From Chloroflexota bacterium (GTDB taxonomy: Bacteria > Chloroflexota > Anaerolineae > Anaerolineales > Anaerolineaceae): a stretch of DNA of 32,529 nucleotides. This document shows positions 15,541-23,249 of this stretch, piece after piece; the stretch's first letter is position 1, and every line of letters starts with the position of its first letter. A model generated the notes under the pieces. That model had not been told where the DNA came from. It saw nothing but the letters and a program-made list of their open reading frames with translations, and ran no database searches. The DNA lies in NCBI GenBank assembly GCA_016838895.1, contig JAEKNU010000052.1, forward strand, positions 1 through 32,529, given 5' to 3'. A program made the translations under genes and the position numbers.

Positions 15541-16440
15541 TCAAGCACTACGCACCAACCGGAATCCATTATCGCCGGCATAGTTTACTCCATCCGCACT
15601 GCGCGATGTAATGCGAATATTCTCAACATTTTCCCGCCAACTACCCCCACGCCGCGAGCGGGATAGCTCCCAGGGTGTGGTGGTTGTTGGCGTAGGCGGT
15701 CCGTATGGATCAATCTTGTCACTGTTGGCGTAGGCATCGCTGCGGTACCAGTCCCAGCACCATTCGAACATGTTGCCGCACATATCGTACAAACCCAATT
15801 CGTTGGGCTTTTTTAATCCCACTGGCTGAGGCTGATCTGTATCGTACCAGGCAATTTCATCAGCATTGTCACTGCCTGCGAAAATATAGCCCTTACTGAT
15901 ATTTCCACCGCGGGCAGCATATTCCCATTCTGCTTCCGTGGGTAGGCGATATCCGTCAGCGTTAAAATCACATACGGTAAACTTACCTTTACCGCTGAAG
16001 CAAGGCATTAGCCCCGCTTTTTCACTGAGCCAATTGCAATAAACTGTAGCATCGTACCAGTCAACATGGATGACAGGCTGCTTGGCACGGCCCCAACCAC
16101 GGTCATCTACTTTGACGCGCTGGGTGTCCTCACAAAACAGATCATACTCCTCGAAGGTGATGGCGTAGGCAGCCATGCTGAAAGTACGGGTCAGGGTAAC
16201 TGTATGGACTGGTTGTTCAGTGGCCAATCCATTATCAGAGCCCATTTGAAAGGCGCCTGGAGCTACGGAGACCATCTGCGGCAGGATAGGCTGAAAAGGT
16301 ACGATTTCGGGTGTGGGTGTATTGATCCCGGATTGCTGTCTGTTACAACCAGCGATTAATGCGGCTGTACCAGTCATACAGGCAGATTTGATAAATCCGC
16401 GACGAGTGAACAATGTTGGGTTTACGGCATGCTTTTCCAC
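15541..16440 (-). CDS. Tat-exported FGE-like (sulfatase-modifying factor fold) lipoprotein without catalytic cysteines
   Basis: 299 residues from a GTG start (AAGGA upstream). The N terminus has a twin-arginine signal (TRRGFIKSACMTGTAAL) and a lipobox-like LIAGC, then a short TPTPE linker. The rest is an FGE-sulfatase domain: MVSVAPGAFQMGS, PVHTVTLTRTFSMAAYAIT, PVIHVDWYDATVYCNWLS, YRLPTEAEWEYAARGG, GLYDMCGNMFEWCWDW and a final RRGGSW to GFRLVRS. In true formylglycine-generating enzymes two copper-binding cysteines follow RGGSW; here that stretch reads RENVENIRITSR and has none. It therefore probably does not convert Cys to formylglycine. Related domains bind ligands or act in other oxidations. 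It is 12 bp from the next gene upstream and likely cotranscribed with it. Confidence 0.85.
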   Translation of the reverse strand: MEKHAVNPTLFTRRGFIKSACMTGTAALIAGCNRQQSGINTPTPEIVPFQPILPQMVSVAPGAFQMGSDNGLATEQPVHTVTLTRTFSMAAYAITFEEYDLFCEDTQRVKVDDRGWGRAKQPVIHVDWYDATVYCNWLSEKAGLMPCFSGKGKFTVCDFNADGYRLPTEAEWEYAARGGNISKGYIFAGSDNADEIAWYDTDQPQPVGLKKPNELGLYDMCGNMFEWCWDWYRSDAYANSDKIDPYGPPTPTTTTPWELSRSRRGGSWRENVENIRITSRSADGVNYAGDNGFRLVRSA

Positions 16441-16452
16441 ACGATTTTCCTT

Positions 16453-17121
16453 TTACGCTGCAGAGGGGAATTGTTTCAGTTTTGGATAGATGACCGCCAA
16501 ATAAATCAACCAGATTGTGCTAAAGAGGATGTATAAAAACGACATAGGTGTAATGAAGAGACTGAGCACGCCACATACGCCGGAAATTATGCCAATGATG
16601 CTTAAAGTGCGAGGAAATAGTTTTAATGTTAAAGAGGAACTATTTAGAAAAAGTGCCCAAATCCCCAGACAGAAAAAGCCACCATATACCAATGCGCCAG
16701 CTAATAAGGTGATCGTTAAATAAGTAGCATAGACCTCTTGCGTATATTGTGGCAGAAGATTGAGCAATAAGGGTGTGTTTAAATATCCGATAACCATATT
16801 AATAAGGAAAAATACAATGCCAACGATACCGACAATGTTTCCAATGCGCATCAGGTTTGATTGACGTGATTCAACAACGCTTGCTATGCTATATATCAAT
16901 AATGAGAACCCAATGATACCTACTAAGTATTGCGCATAAAATCCCTGCAATAACCATGAACTGGATGCAAATGCCAGGGCAGCTTGTGGATTGTATAGCC
17001 CGCCCTGATTTGCGTCCAATCCCTGTGAAGGCAATATGAACATCAGAAATGAGATAAATAGAATCAAAAAAAAGGCACTTAGTGCAGCACCAATCCGTCC
17101 AGCAATCAAAGTGTTTTTCAT
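16453..17121 (-). CDS. Hypothetical membrane protein, DUF4386-like
   Basis: 222 residues with about six membrane helices; GAALSAFFLILFISFLMF opens the protein and a long Asn/Gly-containing loop follows. The pattern of a first helix, an outside loop, then five helices with short turns resembles DUF4386 proteins, but I am not certain. No catalytic motif is visible. The ATG has GAGGAGCAG upstream. It lies 21 bp from the paralogous membrane gene at 17143 and 12 bp from the FGE-like gene, so a single transcript from 18006 leftwards is likely. Confidence 0.6.
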   Translation of the reverse strand: MKNTLIAGRIGAALSAFFLILFISFLMFILPSQGLDANQGGLYNPQAALAFASSSWLLQGFYAQYLVGIIGFSLLIYSIASVVESRQSNLMRIGNIVGIVGIVFFLINMVIGYLNTPLLLNLLPQYTQEVYATYLTITLLAGALVYGGFFCLGIWALFLNSSSLTLKLFPRTLSIIGIISGVCGVLSLFITPMSFLYILFSTIWLIYLAVIYPKLKQFPSAA

Positions 17122-17142
17122 ACTGCTCCTCTGAATGTTAAA

Positions 17143-17571
17143 TTACATTCCTTTTAAACCAAGATAATACATCATACTGGTGGCAAAGGCACCAGCTGAA
17201 AAGATAATGAAGCGAAATCGGTATCCCCGGAAAATGACTTTGAATATCTCCGAGAGTATCATCAGGCTGCGCAAGAAGTAAACAACGATGATAATAATGA
17301 TCATGGTACGCATAAACGGCAGCGGCTGAATCGCACCGGCAGCGGAAAATCCATAGGCCGCCCAGATACCAAAGAGAAAGACCAATGCAACCGTCGCCCA
17401 CTGTGGGAAATTGGAACCCTTCTCGTGCATTTCAGCCAGTTTATCGGCGCCGAAATAGCGGTACCAGGTAGGCTTTGCCGCCAACATCATGTGAAGGGTG
17501 GTAAAGAGGCTGTTGGCTAATCCACCCAGGATAAAATACGTGCTTGTGTCTACTAGTTTTGTCCATTCCAT
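17143..17571 (-). CDS. Small four-helix membrane protein, paralogue A
   Basis: 142 residues, four hydrophobic segments. It is clearly related to the protein at 18277-18693: both contain a GADKLAEMHEKGS / GEENLAEMHEQGS loop after the first helix, the motif YFLRSLM / YLLRSLV in the third helix and RFIIFSAGAFA / RFVVFSAGALV at the start of the last. No catalytic motif is seen; the conserved E-M-H in the loop between helices is the most distinctive feature and could bind metal. AAGGAGCTGCCA precedes the ATG. It lies 12 bp from the DUF3795 gene upstream. No family function is known to me. Confidence 0.75.
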   Translation of the reverse strand: MEWTKLVDTSTYFILGGLANSLFTTLHMMLAAKPTWYRYFGADKLAEMHEKGSNFPQWATVALVFLFGIWAAYGFSAAGAIQPLPFMRTMIIIIIVVYFLRSLMILSEIFKVIFRGYRFRFIIFSAGAFATSMMYYLGLKGM

Positions 17572-17583
17572 TGGCAGCTCCTT

Positions 17584-18006
17584 TTATAAAAGGGATAAAT
17601 CCATTTCTACGCCACAATTGGAACAAAGATGGTCGTGGATGCAGATCACCCCGCCGCATTCGGAACATTGCCATCTTTGCTGTTCGTTGAGCAGGTGTTG
17701 GGCAAACCCAACCTCGCGCAGCCGCTTTCCATTCTCAATTAGACTGGTCTGGTAGCGTTGGCGGTAGGATTTATCCAGGCGTTTGACCAACAGGCAGGGA
17801 AAATCATCACATTGGGCGCAGTGGGTTAATCCACGTTCGGTGGCACAGGTTTTTTTGTTGCATACCCGGCAGTGATTGGGTTTGGCTGCATCTTCACCCA
17901 GGCAGCCCAGACAGGGTTTCTTCTTACGTAAATAAGCATAGCAAGTGATGCAGGTGATGCCGCAGGGGGCCAGCAAGGATTCGGAGAGGGTATCCGGCAT
18001 TTTCAT
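17584..18006 (-). CDS. DUF3795-type Cys-rich protein with C-terminal CxxC motifs
   Basis: About 140 residues from the ATG at 18006 (an in-frame start 24 codons earlier adds a poorly conserved tail; the Shine-Dalgarno is weak for every start). The first half has the DUF3795 cysteine pattern: LLAPCGITCITCYAYL, PCLGCLG, HCRVCNKKTC, HCAQCDDFPC. A helical segment with KSYRQRYQTSLIENGKRL follows. The end carries a zinc ribbon-like CSECGGVIC then CSNCGVEMD. Probably cytosolic and metal-binding. Related proteins occur next to small membrane proteins in Chloroflexi and clostridia; here it is cotranscribed with, and flanked by, the two copies of the paralogous membrane protein. Confidence 0.8.
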   Translation of the reverse strand: MKMPDTLSESLLAPCGITCITCYAYLRKKKPCLGCLGEDAAKPNHCRVCNKKTCATERGLTHCAQCDDFPCLLVKRLDKSYRQRYQTSLIENGKRLREVGFAQHLLNEQQRWQCSECGGVICIHDHLCSNCGVEMDLSLL

Positions 18007-18120
18007 CGAGGGTGAGTCTCCATTTTTTGATGTTATTAGTAGTATACATTTAAAATTTTCCCGTGTCATCGTGAACAAAACAATCGTTTGCTTATCGGAT
18101 CCAATTATTATTTGTATGGA

Positions 18121-18152
18121 ATAAACTGCACGGATATATCCGTGCAGTTTAT
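18121..18152. terminator. 32-bp perfect palindrome, terminator-like
   Basis: The sequence is its own reverse complement over all 32 bases (core CTGCACGGATATATCCGTGCAG), with A-rich and T-rich ends as in the other terminators of this region. It is 125 bp past the stop of the membrane protein gene read on the minus strand. It could also be a dyad binding site or cruciform; it has no true loop bases. Confidence 0.55.
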
Positions 18153-18187
18153 GATGATTGTTGAAATTAACATTTGGGTACAGGATG

Positions 18188-18217
18188 AATCAATAATGAA
18201 GTTCTTCATCATTGATT
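18188..18217. repeat. Hairpin, 13-bp stem with one mismatch
   Basis: AATCAATAATGAA (18188-18200) against TTCATCATTGATT (18205-18217), loop of 4, followed on the plus strand by GTTTT. It would be terminator-like if read from the left, but the nearest gene in that direction is on the minus strand. It is one of three inverted repeats in this spacer. Confidence 0.5.
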
Positions 18218-18239
18218 GTTTTGGATGGCACAAGAGCCG

Positions 18240-18262
18240 GCCTAATATTGTTATGATTAGGC
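18240..18262. repeat. Hairpin, 7-bp stem
   Basis: GCCTAAT and ATTAGGC flank a 9-base loop, 14 bp past the stop of the minus-strand membrane gene. It is the third inverted repeat in the 18121-18262 spacer and may act as a weak terminator or mRNA 3' end. Confidence 0.4.
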
Positions 18263-18276
18263 GAGTTGATTGGTAT

Positions 18277-18693
18277 TTACCCGGCAAATACCCCAGTCAG
18301 ATACAGAATGCCAATCACCAATGCACCTGCGGAAAAGACCACAAATCGGCGCGGATAATTCTCGCTGACTACTTTATAGACTTCTATCGGCAGCACCAAA
18401 CTGCGCAGCAAGTAAAATATTCCAGCAAAAATTAATGAGGCTTTTAACAAGGGAAATGGAGGGATTAATCCCGCACCGGATAAGGCATATAGTCCCCAGA
18501 ACAGGAACAATAAAATTGTTCCAATGGTGATTCCCAGGGTAATATGGGAGCCTTGTTCGTGCATTTCAGCCAGATTTTCTTCACCGATCAAACGATAACC
18601 GGCGGGTTTAAACACCAGAGCAAAGTGGGCAAAAGCGATCATGAAGCTGGCAACTCCGCCTATAACTAAATAAGGGTTTGCATACATCATCAT
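18277..18693 (-). CDS. Small four-helix membrane protein, paralogue B
   Basis: 138 residues from the first of three consecutive ATGs (18693), chosen because AAGGA lies seven bases before it; an earlier in-frame start has no ribosome-binding site. Four membrane helices with the same landmark motifs as the protein at 17143-17571: GGVASFMIAFAHFALVF, GEENLAEMHEQGS, YLLRSLV and RFVVFSAGALV. It lies on the other side of the DUF3795 gene, which suggests a tandem duplication of the membrane gene. Three hairpins separate its stop from the DUF3795 gene. Function unknown. Confidence 0.75.
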   Translation of the reverse strand: MMMYANPYLVIGGVASFMIAFAHFALVFKPAGYRLIGEENLAEMHEQGSHITLGITIGTILLFLFWGLYALSGAGLIPPFPLLKASLIFAGIFYLLRSLVLPIEVYKVVSENYPRRFVVFSAGALVIGILYLTGVFAG

Positions 18694-19189
18694 GGATTTT
18701 TCCTTCAGAATAATTTGTAAGCCCCAGTGGCAATTTAACATTAATTCACTGAGGGTTTGCACCACCCCTTTTTTCTTGTGGCGGCGCATGTAGGTTCATT
18801 AATATATACGGGGTTTCTGTAAATATGTTGCAATTAATGTAACACAGTTTTTCGAAGACAGTTCTTAGCGGTTTTCCTGATGTGTCAGGATTTACTCATA
18901 ATACACTACTTACATATAGTACGCCAAGAAGTGCTGGAAAATCAACAAAAGAATAAAATCCACTCATTTTAATCCTGGAGAATCCGCAAAATACCATTGA
19001 CAGAAGAGCAAATCAACGAGATGATTAACCAGACCATCACTATATTGACATGTGAGCAGGTTCAGGTAATTATACGCCACTGAATCAACACAGGAATCTG
19101 CGATAACGATAATACAGTAGCCTGGTCTGTAAATGGGTGGAAGAAGAGAAGTAGGAAGTCAATATTAAATTTACATGATGAGGATAATT
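18694..19189. other. Intergenic region without a convincing gene
   Basis: About 500 bp between divergent genes. One short open frame from a TTG at 18997 to a TGA at 19083 gives 28 residues with a protein-like start (LTEEQINEMINQTITIL) but no ribosome-binding site within range, so it is more likely the remnant of a decayed gene. TTGACA occurs twice (18997 and 19045 region) without a clear matching -10. AGGA at 19181 serves the next gene. Nothing else could be supported. Confidence 0.4.
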
Positions 19190-19972
19190 ATGAAAAAAAT
19201 AATGCATATTCTTGTATTTGTCCTGTTAATGATCAGTTTATCAGCCTGTGGTAAATCTTCAGAACCAGAGATTACACCGACTGAGGTCGTATCCATGGAT
19301 GCTATTCATACGGCTGTTGTGCTTACCCTGACAGCTGAAGCGGCTAGTTTTTCACCAACCCCGCAACCAACATCGACTACAACATTAACACCAACTCCGG
19401 TTCCATCTCAAACACCAGTTCAAAAATCGGCTACCCTGGTCTCACTAAATCCGGTCGTTACAACCAGCAACAACACTGCAAATGGCTGCAATGATTCAGT
19501 GTATGTCAGTGATGTAACCATACCTGATGGCACGACATTGGCAGCGGGAGAAGCCTTTACCAAGACCTGGAGTCTGAAAAACACGGGTTCCTGTAATTGG
19601 GAGGCAGATTACAAGCTGGTTTTCATCAGCGGTGAAAGTATGGGGGCCAATGATACCGTGATTGGCACCGTTGTCAATACCGGCTTTAGCGGATCTGTTT
19701 CAGTGAAAATGGTAGCTCCCTCTACGGATGGAACATATTATAGCTATTGGCGCCTGGCGGATAAGGCCGGCAATCGGTTTGGCGGACAGGTATATGTGAT
19801 GATCAAAGTATCTGGTAATGCTGGCACCACCACAGTCACGCCAACTGTAACAAAAACAGGGGCAGCTAAATCTTCTACATCAACACTTACCGGTGTACCG
19901 TCAACCTCAACCCAAACCCTTACCAGCGCACCTTCTACAGCTACCCAGACCGTAACAGAAACACCCAATTAA
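19190..19972 (+). CDS. Lipoprotein with NBR1-type Ig-like domain and Thr-rich tails
   Basis: From the ATG at 19190 (AGGATAATT upstream; an ATG five codons earlier is less well placed) the protein has 260 residues. Residues 1-20 are a lipoprotein signal with the lipobox LSAC and lipidated C20. A Thr/Pro/Ser linker (about 55-85) leads to an Ig-like domain, about 100-210: SVYVSDVTIPDGTTLAAGE, then KTWSLKNTGSCNWEADYKL and SYWRLADKAGNRFG. The conserved WxxxNxGxCxW pattern is that of the NBR1 central domain, common in extracellular proteins of Anaerolineae. A second Thr/Ser-rich tail ends the protein. It is probably a surface protein that binds other surface components; ligand unknown. It ends at a strong terminator. 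Confidence 0.85.
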   Translation: MKKIMHILVFVLLMISLSACGKSSEPEITPTEVVSMDAIHTAVVLTLTAEAASFSPTPQPTSTTTLTPTPVPSQTPVQKSATLVSLNPVVTTSNNTANGCNDSVYVSDVTIPDGTTLAAGEAFTKTWSLKNTGSCNWEADYKLVFISGESMGANDTVIGTVVNTGFSGSVSVKMVAPSTDGTYYSYWRLADKAGNRFGGQVYVMIKVSGNAGTTTVTPTVTKTGAAKSSTSTLTGVPSTSTQTLTSAPSTATQTVTETPN

Positions 19973-19996
19973 TAACAATTTGAAGTAATAATTAAG

Positions 19997-20036
19997 GCCG
20001 ATCACTTCATCAAAACCCGGTGATCGGCTTTCTTTT
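19997..20036. terminator. Bidirectional intrinsic terminator
   Basis: A 9-bp GC-rich stem GCCGATCAC with GTGATCGGC (19997-20005 and 20020-20028), followed on the plus strand by a T-rich tract. It ends the NBR1-domain gene, and its far side abuts the stop of the converging minus-strand gene. Confidence 0.85.
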
Positions 20037-20037
20037 T

Positions 20038-20889
20038 TTAGAGAGACTCTGAATCAGTGTCAGACGGTGGAATGTCTTCCTTTTTCTGGCGTAAAGCAGC
20101 CAAATCCCAGACATACAGCAACAACCCTGCCTGAATCAGGATTGTCCACACGAACAATACACTCAGCCCAGCGGCAAACCAGCGTATCCAGGCGGGCAAT
20201 TTTCCAATTACTCGAGCTGTGCTTGTCTGCGCTTCATCCACCAATATCTGATAGGATTCAACAATCGCATTGGCATCTTCCAGGCTGGTTTCAATCTCAC
20301 TCATACTATCGGAGAGGGTTTGCAAACTTTCATTAAGTTGTGTAAAAGCGGATGAGGTCTCTTCCAGGTTTTCCTGTAAACGAAAGATGTTGTCCGGTAA
20401 ATCGGTCAGGCTTTGATTTACACCAACCACGCTGTTGTAGAGCGGGGTCTGATTGGAATATTTGGATCCCAGAAAGGGAATTGCAGCCACGAATGACAGG
20501 GTATCATCCACCAATTTGGCGCTACCTTCCAATGAGGTAAGCGCGCTTTGCGTGTTCTCAACGATGTCGCTGAATTCATTCTCCATAGTGTCTGATATGG
20601 AAGCGGCAATCGTGGCGGTTTTGTCTACAGACCCAGCCATATCCTGGGTTGCTTCAGCAATCAGGGTGATATTGTCCTCTGCATCTGTTAGCGTATTATC
20701 GGCTACATCCAGCAGTTCTTCGGTTGAATCTAATGCACGCTGTGCAAAACTGGCCGTATCTACCAGGCGATCTGATACAGCCGGTACAAAGCGCCACACC
20801 AGGATAATTCCTGTCAGACTGCATAATATCCCCAGGGCTGCCGCCAGGCTGAACGAATAGCCAATAATAGTATAAAGAATTCTTTTCAA
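20038..20889 (-). CDS. Membrane protein with long extracytoplasmic coiled coil between two helices
   Basis: About 283 residues. An N-terminal membrane helix (AAALGILCSLTGIILVW) is followed by a long, heptad-rich region of about 180 residues (LLDVADNTLTDAEDNITLIAEATQDM and LNESLQTLSDSMSEIETSLEDA are examples), then a C-terminal helix (FAAGLSVLFVWTILIQAGLLLYVW) and an acidic tail. The middle part resembles the helical repeats of chemoreceptor or apolipoprotein-like proteins but has no signalling motif. Two starts compete: an ATG at 20904 and a TTG at 20889. The TTG has a strong AGGAGGG six bases upstream, made partly from the codons after the ATG, so I prefer it. Function unknown. Confidence 0.7.
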   Translation of the reverse strand: MKRILYTIIGYSFSLAAALGILCSLTGIILVWRFVPAVSDRLVDTASFAQRALDSTEELLDVADNTLTDAEDNITLIAEATQDMAGSVDKTATIAASISDTMENEFSDIVENTQSALTSLEGSAKLVDDTLSFVAAIPFLGSKYSNQTPLYNSVVGVNQSLTDLPDNIFRLQENLEETSSAFTQLNESLQTLSDSMSEIETSLEDANAIVESYQILVDEAQTSTARVIGKLPAWIRWFAAGLSVLFVWTILIQAGLLLYVWDLAALRQKKEDIPPSDTDSESL

Positions 20890-21022
20890 GATTGCCCTCC
20901 TCATAGAAACATTCAGTGTACATGTATTTCAGCACAATTTTGCAATACTCATAAATTTAGTGAAGCCTACTTAATATTATATAGAACCCGCCTAAGATTT
21001 ATGTCAGATTTGCCATGTTGAT

Positions 21023-21049
21023 AAAAAAAGAGCGATCTAATGATCGCTC
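21023..21049 (-). terminator. Intrinsic terminator of the lipoprotein gene
   Basis: GAGCGATC and GATCGCTC (21030-21037, 21042-21049) with a TAAT loop, followed on the minus strand by seven T. It lies 26 bp beyond the lipoprotein stop. Confidence 0.9.
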
Positions 21050-21074
21050 CTTTTGGATACGTTAATCGGGAAAT

Positions 21075-21542
21075 CTATTCGTAGCGCAGGGTAACGTTAA
21101 TGGTTGAATCATCCAATTGGATGGTTTGTACAACCAGGGATTTGCCATCATCGCTACCAGTGAAGACCAACTGGAACATCGTTTCTTCATTGAGCGTCAG
21201 TATTTCATTCTCTGTAAAACCCTGGCTGGTGAATTCTTTTTGGTAGAAATCAAAGGCATCAGCCAGACTGGTTTTGGATTGAAAGATCACTGTACCTTGC
21301 ATTTCCGTTAGCCCTTCAGCGTCAGGCAGTATGGGGAAATCGGTTTCTACAGCAGCTTCAGCAGAGGCGGCTTCTTCCTGAGCAGGCTCTTCTACCGCTT
21401 CTTCAGGGGCGGCTTGTTCTTGTTCTACCTCAGCACCCCCGGTGTTATTCGCGTCGTTATTCCCGCCGCCAATTGCACAGGCGATCATGGCAATGGACAA
21501 AATGGCAAATGTAAGTAGTAAAATTATTTTAGACTTTTTCAT
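21075..21542 (-). CDS. Small lipoprotein with Ala/Glu-rich linker
   Basis: 155 residues. The signal sequence KIILLLTFAILSIAMIAC ends in a lipobox (MIAC), giving a lipidated Cys at 22. An acidic Gln/Glu/Ala-rich linker (QAAPEEAVEEPAQEEAAS) leads to a compact domain of about 85 residues starting near FPILPDAEGLTE, with repeating alpha/beta elements (LADAFDFYQKEFTSQGF, ETMFQLVFTGSDDGKSLVVQTIQ). That resembles small lipoprotein domains of Chloroflexi with no known ligand. The ATG follows GGAGGGAAATAGCGT. It is read alone, ending at a terminator. Confidence 0.7.
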   Translation of the reverse strand: MKKSKIILLLTFAILSIAMIACAIGGGNNDANNTGGAEVEQEQAAPEEAVEEPAQEEAASAEAAVETDFPILPDAEGLTEMQGTVIFQSKTSLADAFDFYQKEFTSQGFTENEILTLNEETMFQLVFTGSDDGKSLVVQTIQLDDSTINVTLRYE

Positions 21543-21640
21543 ACGCTATTTCCCTCCGAAATAAGTGTTCAAGAATTATATACAGGAATGATTAATAATA
21601 CTACCCTTGATTAATAGTTGGTGAGGAATGTAAAGTATAC

Positions 21641-22480
21641 CTACTGGCAAATATTGGTCAGGTCTTCTGCTGGAGAGAGAATTACCTGATCAACTGATGC
21701 TTCATCAATAATGTATACTCGTTCAGGTTTACAGGTTTCTGGATTTAGTTCTTTGAATAAATAATATTTCCCGTTATTTATGGTTAATAGGCGAAATCCT
21801 TCATATACATAATAAGAATCTCGATTACTACCGGAATTTATTATTTTTCTATCATTGATTGTATGAGGTGACATGGAATGTAATTCAACTATATTGGCAT
21901 TATTAAGAAGATAATATTCTCCGGTAATAGCGCCAATATTGGTTGTAATCTTCAAACCTTGGTAAAACATAAAGCAACCAGCGAGTATAACTATTCCAAA
22001 TAATATTTGCTTAATTGGCTCGTAATTTTCTTTTATAAATGGATTTTTGACTTCATGTTTGCGTTTTCTTTTTTTTGACAAAACATTCCCGATTGCTTTT
22101 ATTGGTTTTGAAAAAAGCAATTCAAGAAATGGGAAAACTATAAAAGTAATCGTACTTATAAATACTAGGAAAACCAAAGGAAACCATGCAACTGCACCAT
22201 ATTCCCACATTGAGAAAGTTACCATATATTCTGGAATATCCATTGCGCCAAAATATCCTATTGCATACTTTCGTCCAAAAATGTAAAAAAGGGCAATAAA
22301 AATGGCAGTAGCAGCACTAATTAAGCCAACGATTTTGATTAAATTATCCAGGAATGAGCTGGGTTTATTGTTCTTAGCAATTGATATATATTTTGATAAT
22401 GGAACATATTTGATGTTTTGTTTTCTCACGAAATACTTCCCCTTTTGCTGGAGATGTGGATAATTTATTATAGCATTCAA
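21641..22480 (-). CDS. Hypothetical membrane protein, AT-rich
   Basis: 279 residues. A basic N terminus precedes helices at about 46-67 (LIKIVGLISAATAIFIALFYIFG), 95-120 (a Phe/Ile-rich segment) and 158-178 (ILFGIVILAGCFMFYQ), followed by an outside domain of about 100 residues with YYLLNNANIV and two Cys near the end. GYFGAMDIPEYM follows the first helix. I do not recognise the family. The gene is visibly richer in A and T than its neighbours and sits beside the RAYT element, so it may have been acquired. The ATG has GGAG upstream. Confidence 0.6.
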   Translation of the reverse strand: MNAIINYPHLQQKGKYFVRKQNIKYVPLSKYISIAKNNKPSSFLDNLIKIVGLISAATAIFIALFYIFGRKYAIGYFGAMDIPEYMVTFSMWEYGAVAWFPLVFLVFISTITFIVFPFLELLFSKPIKAIGNVLSKKRKRKHEVKNPFIKENYEPIKQILFGIVILAGCFMFYQGLKITTNIGAITGEYYLLNNANIVELHSMSPHTINDRKIINSGSNRDSYYVYEGFRLLTINNGKYYLFKELNPETCKPERVYIIDEASVDQVILSPAEDLTNICQ

Positions 22481-22512
22481 CTCCAGGTTGAATAAATAAA
22501 GCAGTTAACAAA

Positions 22513-22532
22513 AACAGGCTGACTCATTTGTG
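22513..22532 (+). repeat. Left direct repeat flanking RAYT copy 1
   Basis: Matches 23250-23269 at 19 of 20 positions. Its outer and inner neighbours differ from those of the right copy, so the repeat is limited to these 20 bases. Confidence 0.6.
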
Positions 22533-22575
22533 CCCTTCTACAGACCGATTTGAATGTAATAAAAATGGAATATCC

Positions 22576-23220
22576 ATGATGAACAAAAAGAATCATTTCA
22601 ATCCATCCATACACCATCGAAAATCCATTCGCCTGAAAGGATATGATTATGCTCAACCAGGAGCATATTTCATAACGATATGTACACATCAAAAGGAATG
22701 TATGTTTGGTAATGTGGTTAGCGGGGAAATGGTGTTGAATGAATTTGGAAAGATTGCAATGAATCACTGGAGATTATTGGGTGATAGGTTCCCAAATACA
22801 TTTATAGATGAATATGTAATAATGCCAAACCATATGCATGGCATTATCATTATCAATGAACCGGAATATTCATATCCAACGGTAGGGGCAGGGTTTACCC
22901 CTGTCCAAAACGGCGTTGGTCCGAATCAGCAGGGGCAACCGCAAGGGTTGCGCCCTACAGACAACGATGATAGGAAATTCCAAATTGAACAACCGCGAGG
23001 GTTACCCTTGGGGGATATCGTTGGCGCGTATAAATCATTGGTATTTAAAGAATGTTTGGCGTTATCTAAAAACCAAGGTAAGTATTTGGGAAAATTATGG
23101 CAGAGAAATTATTTTGAACACATTGTTCGAAATGAAACTGCCTATCAGAAAATCATAGAATATATCCAGAATAACCCGGCTCAATGGGAATTGGATAAAT
23201 ATTTCGCCCAGACAAGATGA
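22576..23220 (+). CDS. RAYT: REP-associated tyrosine transposase, copy 1
   Basis: A Y1-type HUH endonuclease of the IS200-related RAYT family, thought to act on short palindromic REP sequences. 214 residues from the ATG at 22576 (a frame start 16 codons earlier lacks support). IHHRKSIRLKGYDYAQPGAYFITICTHQ-type opening (9-39), HUH motif H86-M-H88 in MPNHMHG, and candidate catalytic Y179 in LWQRNYFEH, with a helical end. Residues about 98-146 form a low-conservation insertion encoded by REP-like hairpins. A close homologue lies at 29808-30395. The gene is convergent with the M20 operon, with a hairpin in the gap. Confidence 0.88.
   Translation: MMNKKNHFNPSIHHRKSIRLKGYDYAQPGAYFITICTHQKECMFGNVVSGEMVLNEFGKIAMNHWRLLGDRFPNTFIDEYVIMPNHMHGIIIINEPEYSYPTVGAGFTPVQNGVGPNQQGQPQGLRPTDNDDRKFQIEQPRGLPLGDIVGAYKSLVFKECLALSKNQGKYLGKLWQRNYFEHIVRNETAYQKIIEYIQNNPAQWELDKYFAQTR
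22881..22916 (+). repeat. 36-bp unit with REP-like hairpin inside RAYT copy 1
   Basis: GTAGGGGCAGGG, TTTAC loop and CCCTGTCC form an 8-bp stem with one G-U pair (22886-22906). The 36 bases are identical to 30110-30145 in the second RAYT gene. They encode part of GAGFTPVQNG in both. Confidence 0.75.
22932..22955 (+). repeat. Second REP-like hairpin inside RAYT copy 1
   Basis: GGGGCAACC, GCAAG loop and GGTTGCGCCC form a 9-bp stem with one bulged base. The loop GCAAG is the reverse complement of the CTTGC loop in RAYT copy 2, so it looks like the same palindrome in inverse orientation. A degraded version with AACC, GCGAG and GGTT occurs at 22991-23003. Confidence 0.65.
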
Positions 23221-23249
23221 TTTCCATTATTCTTTCAAACGTATACAAT

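Noticed and set aside
19740-19968. Minus-strand open frame within the NBR1-domain lipoprotein
   Set aside because: Val-rich artefact of the Thr/Ser codon tract on the other strand.
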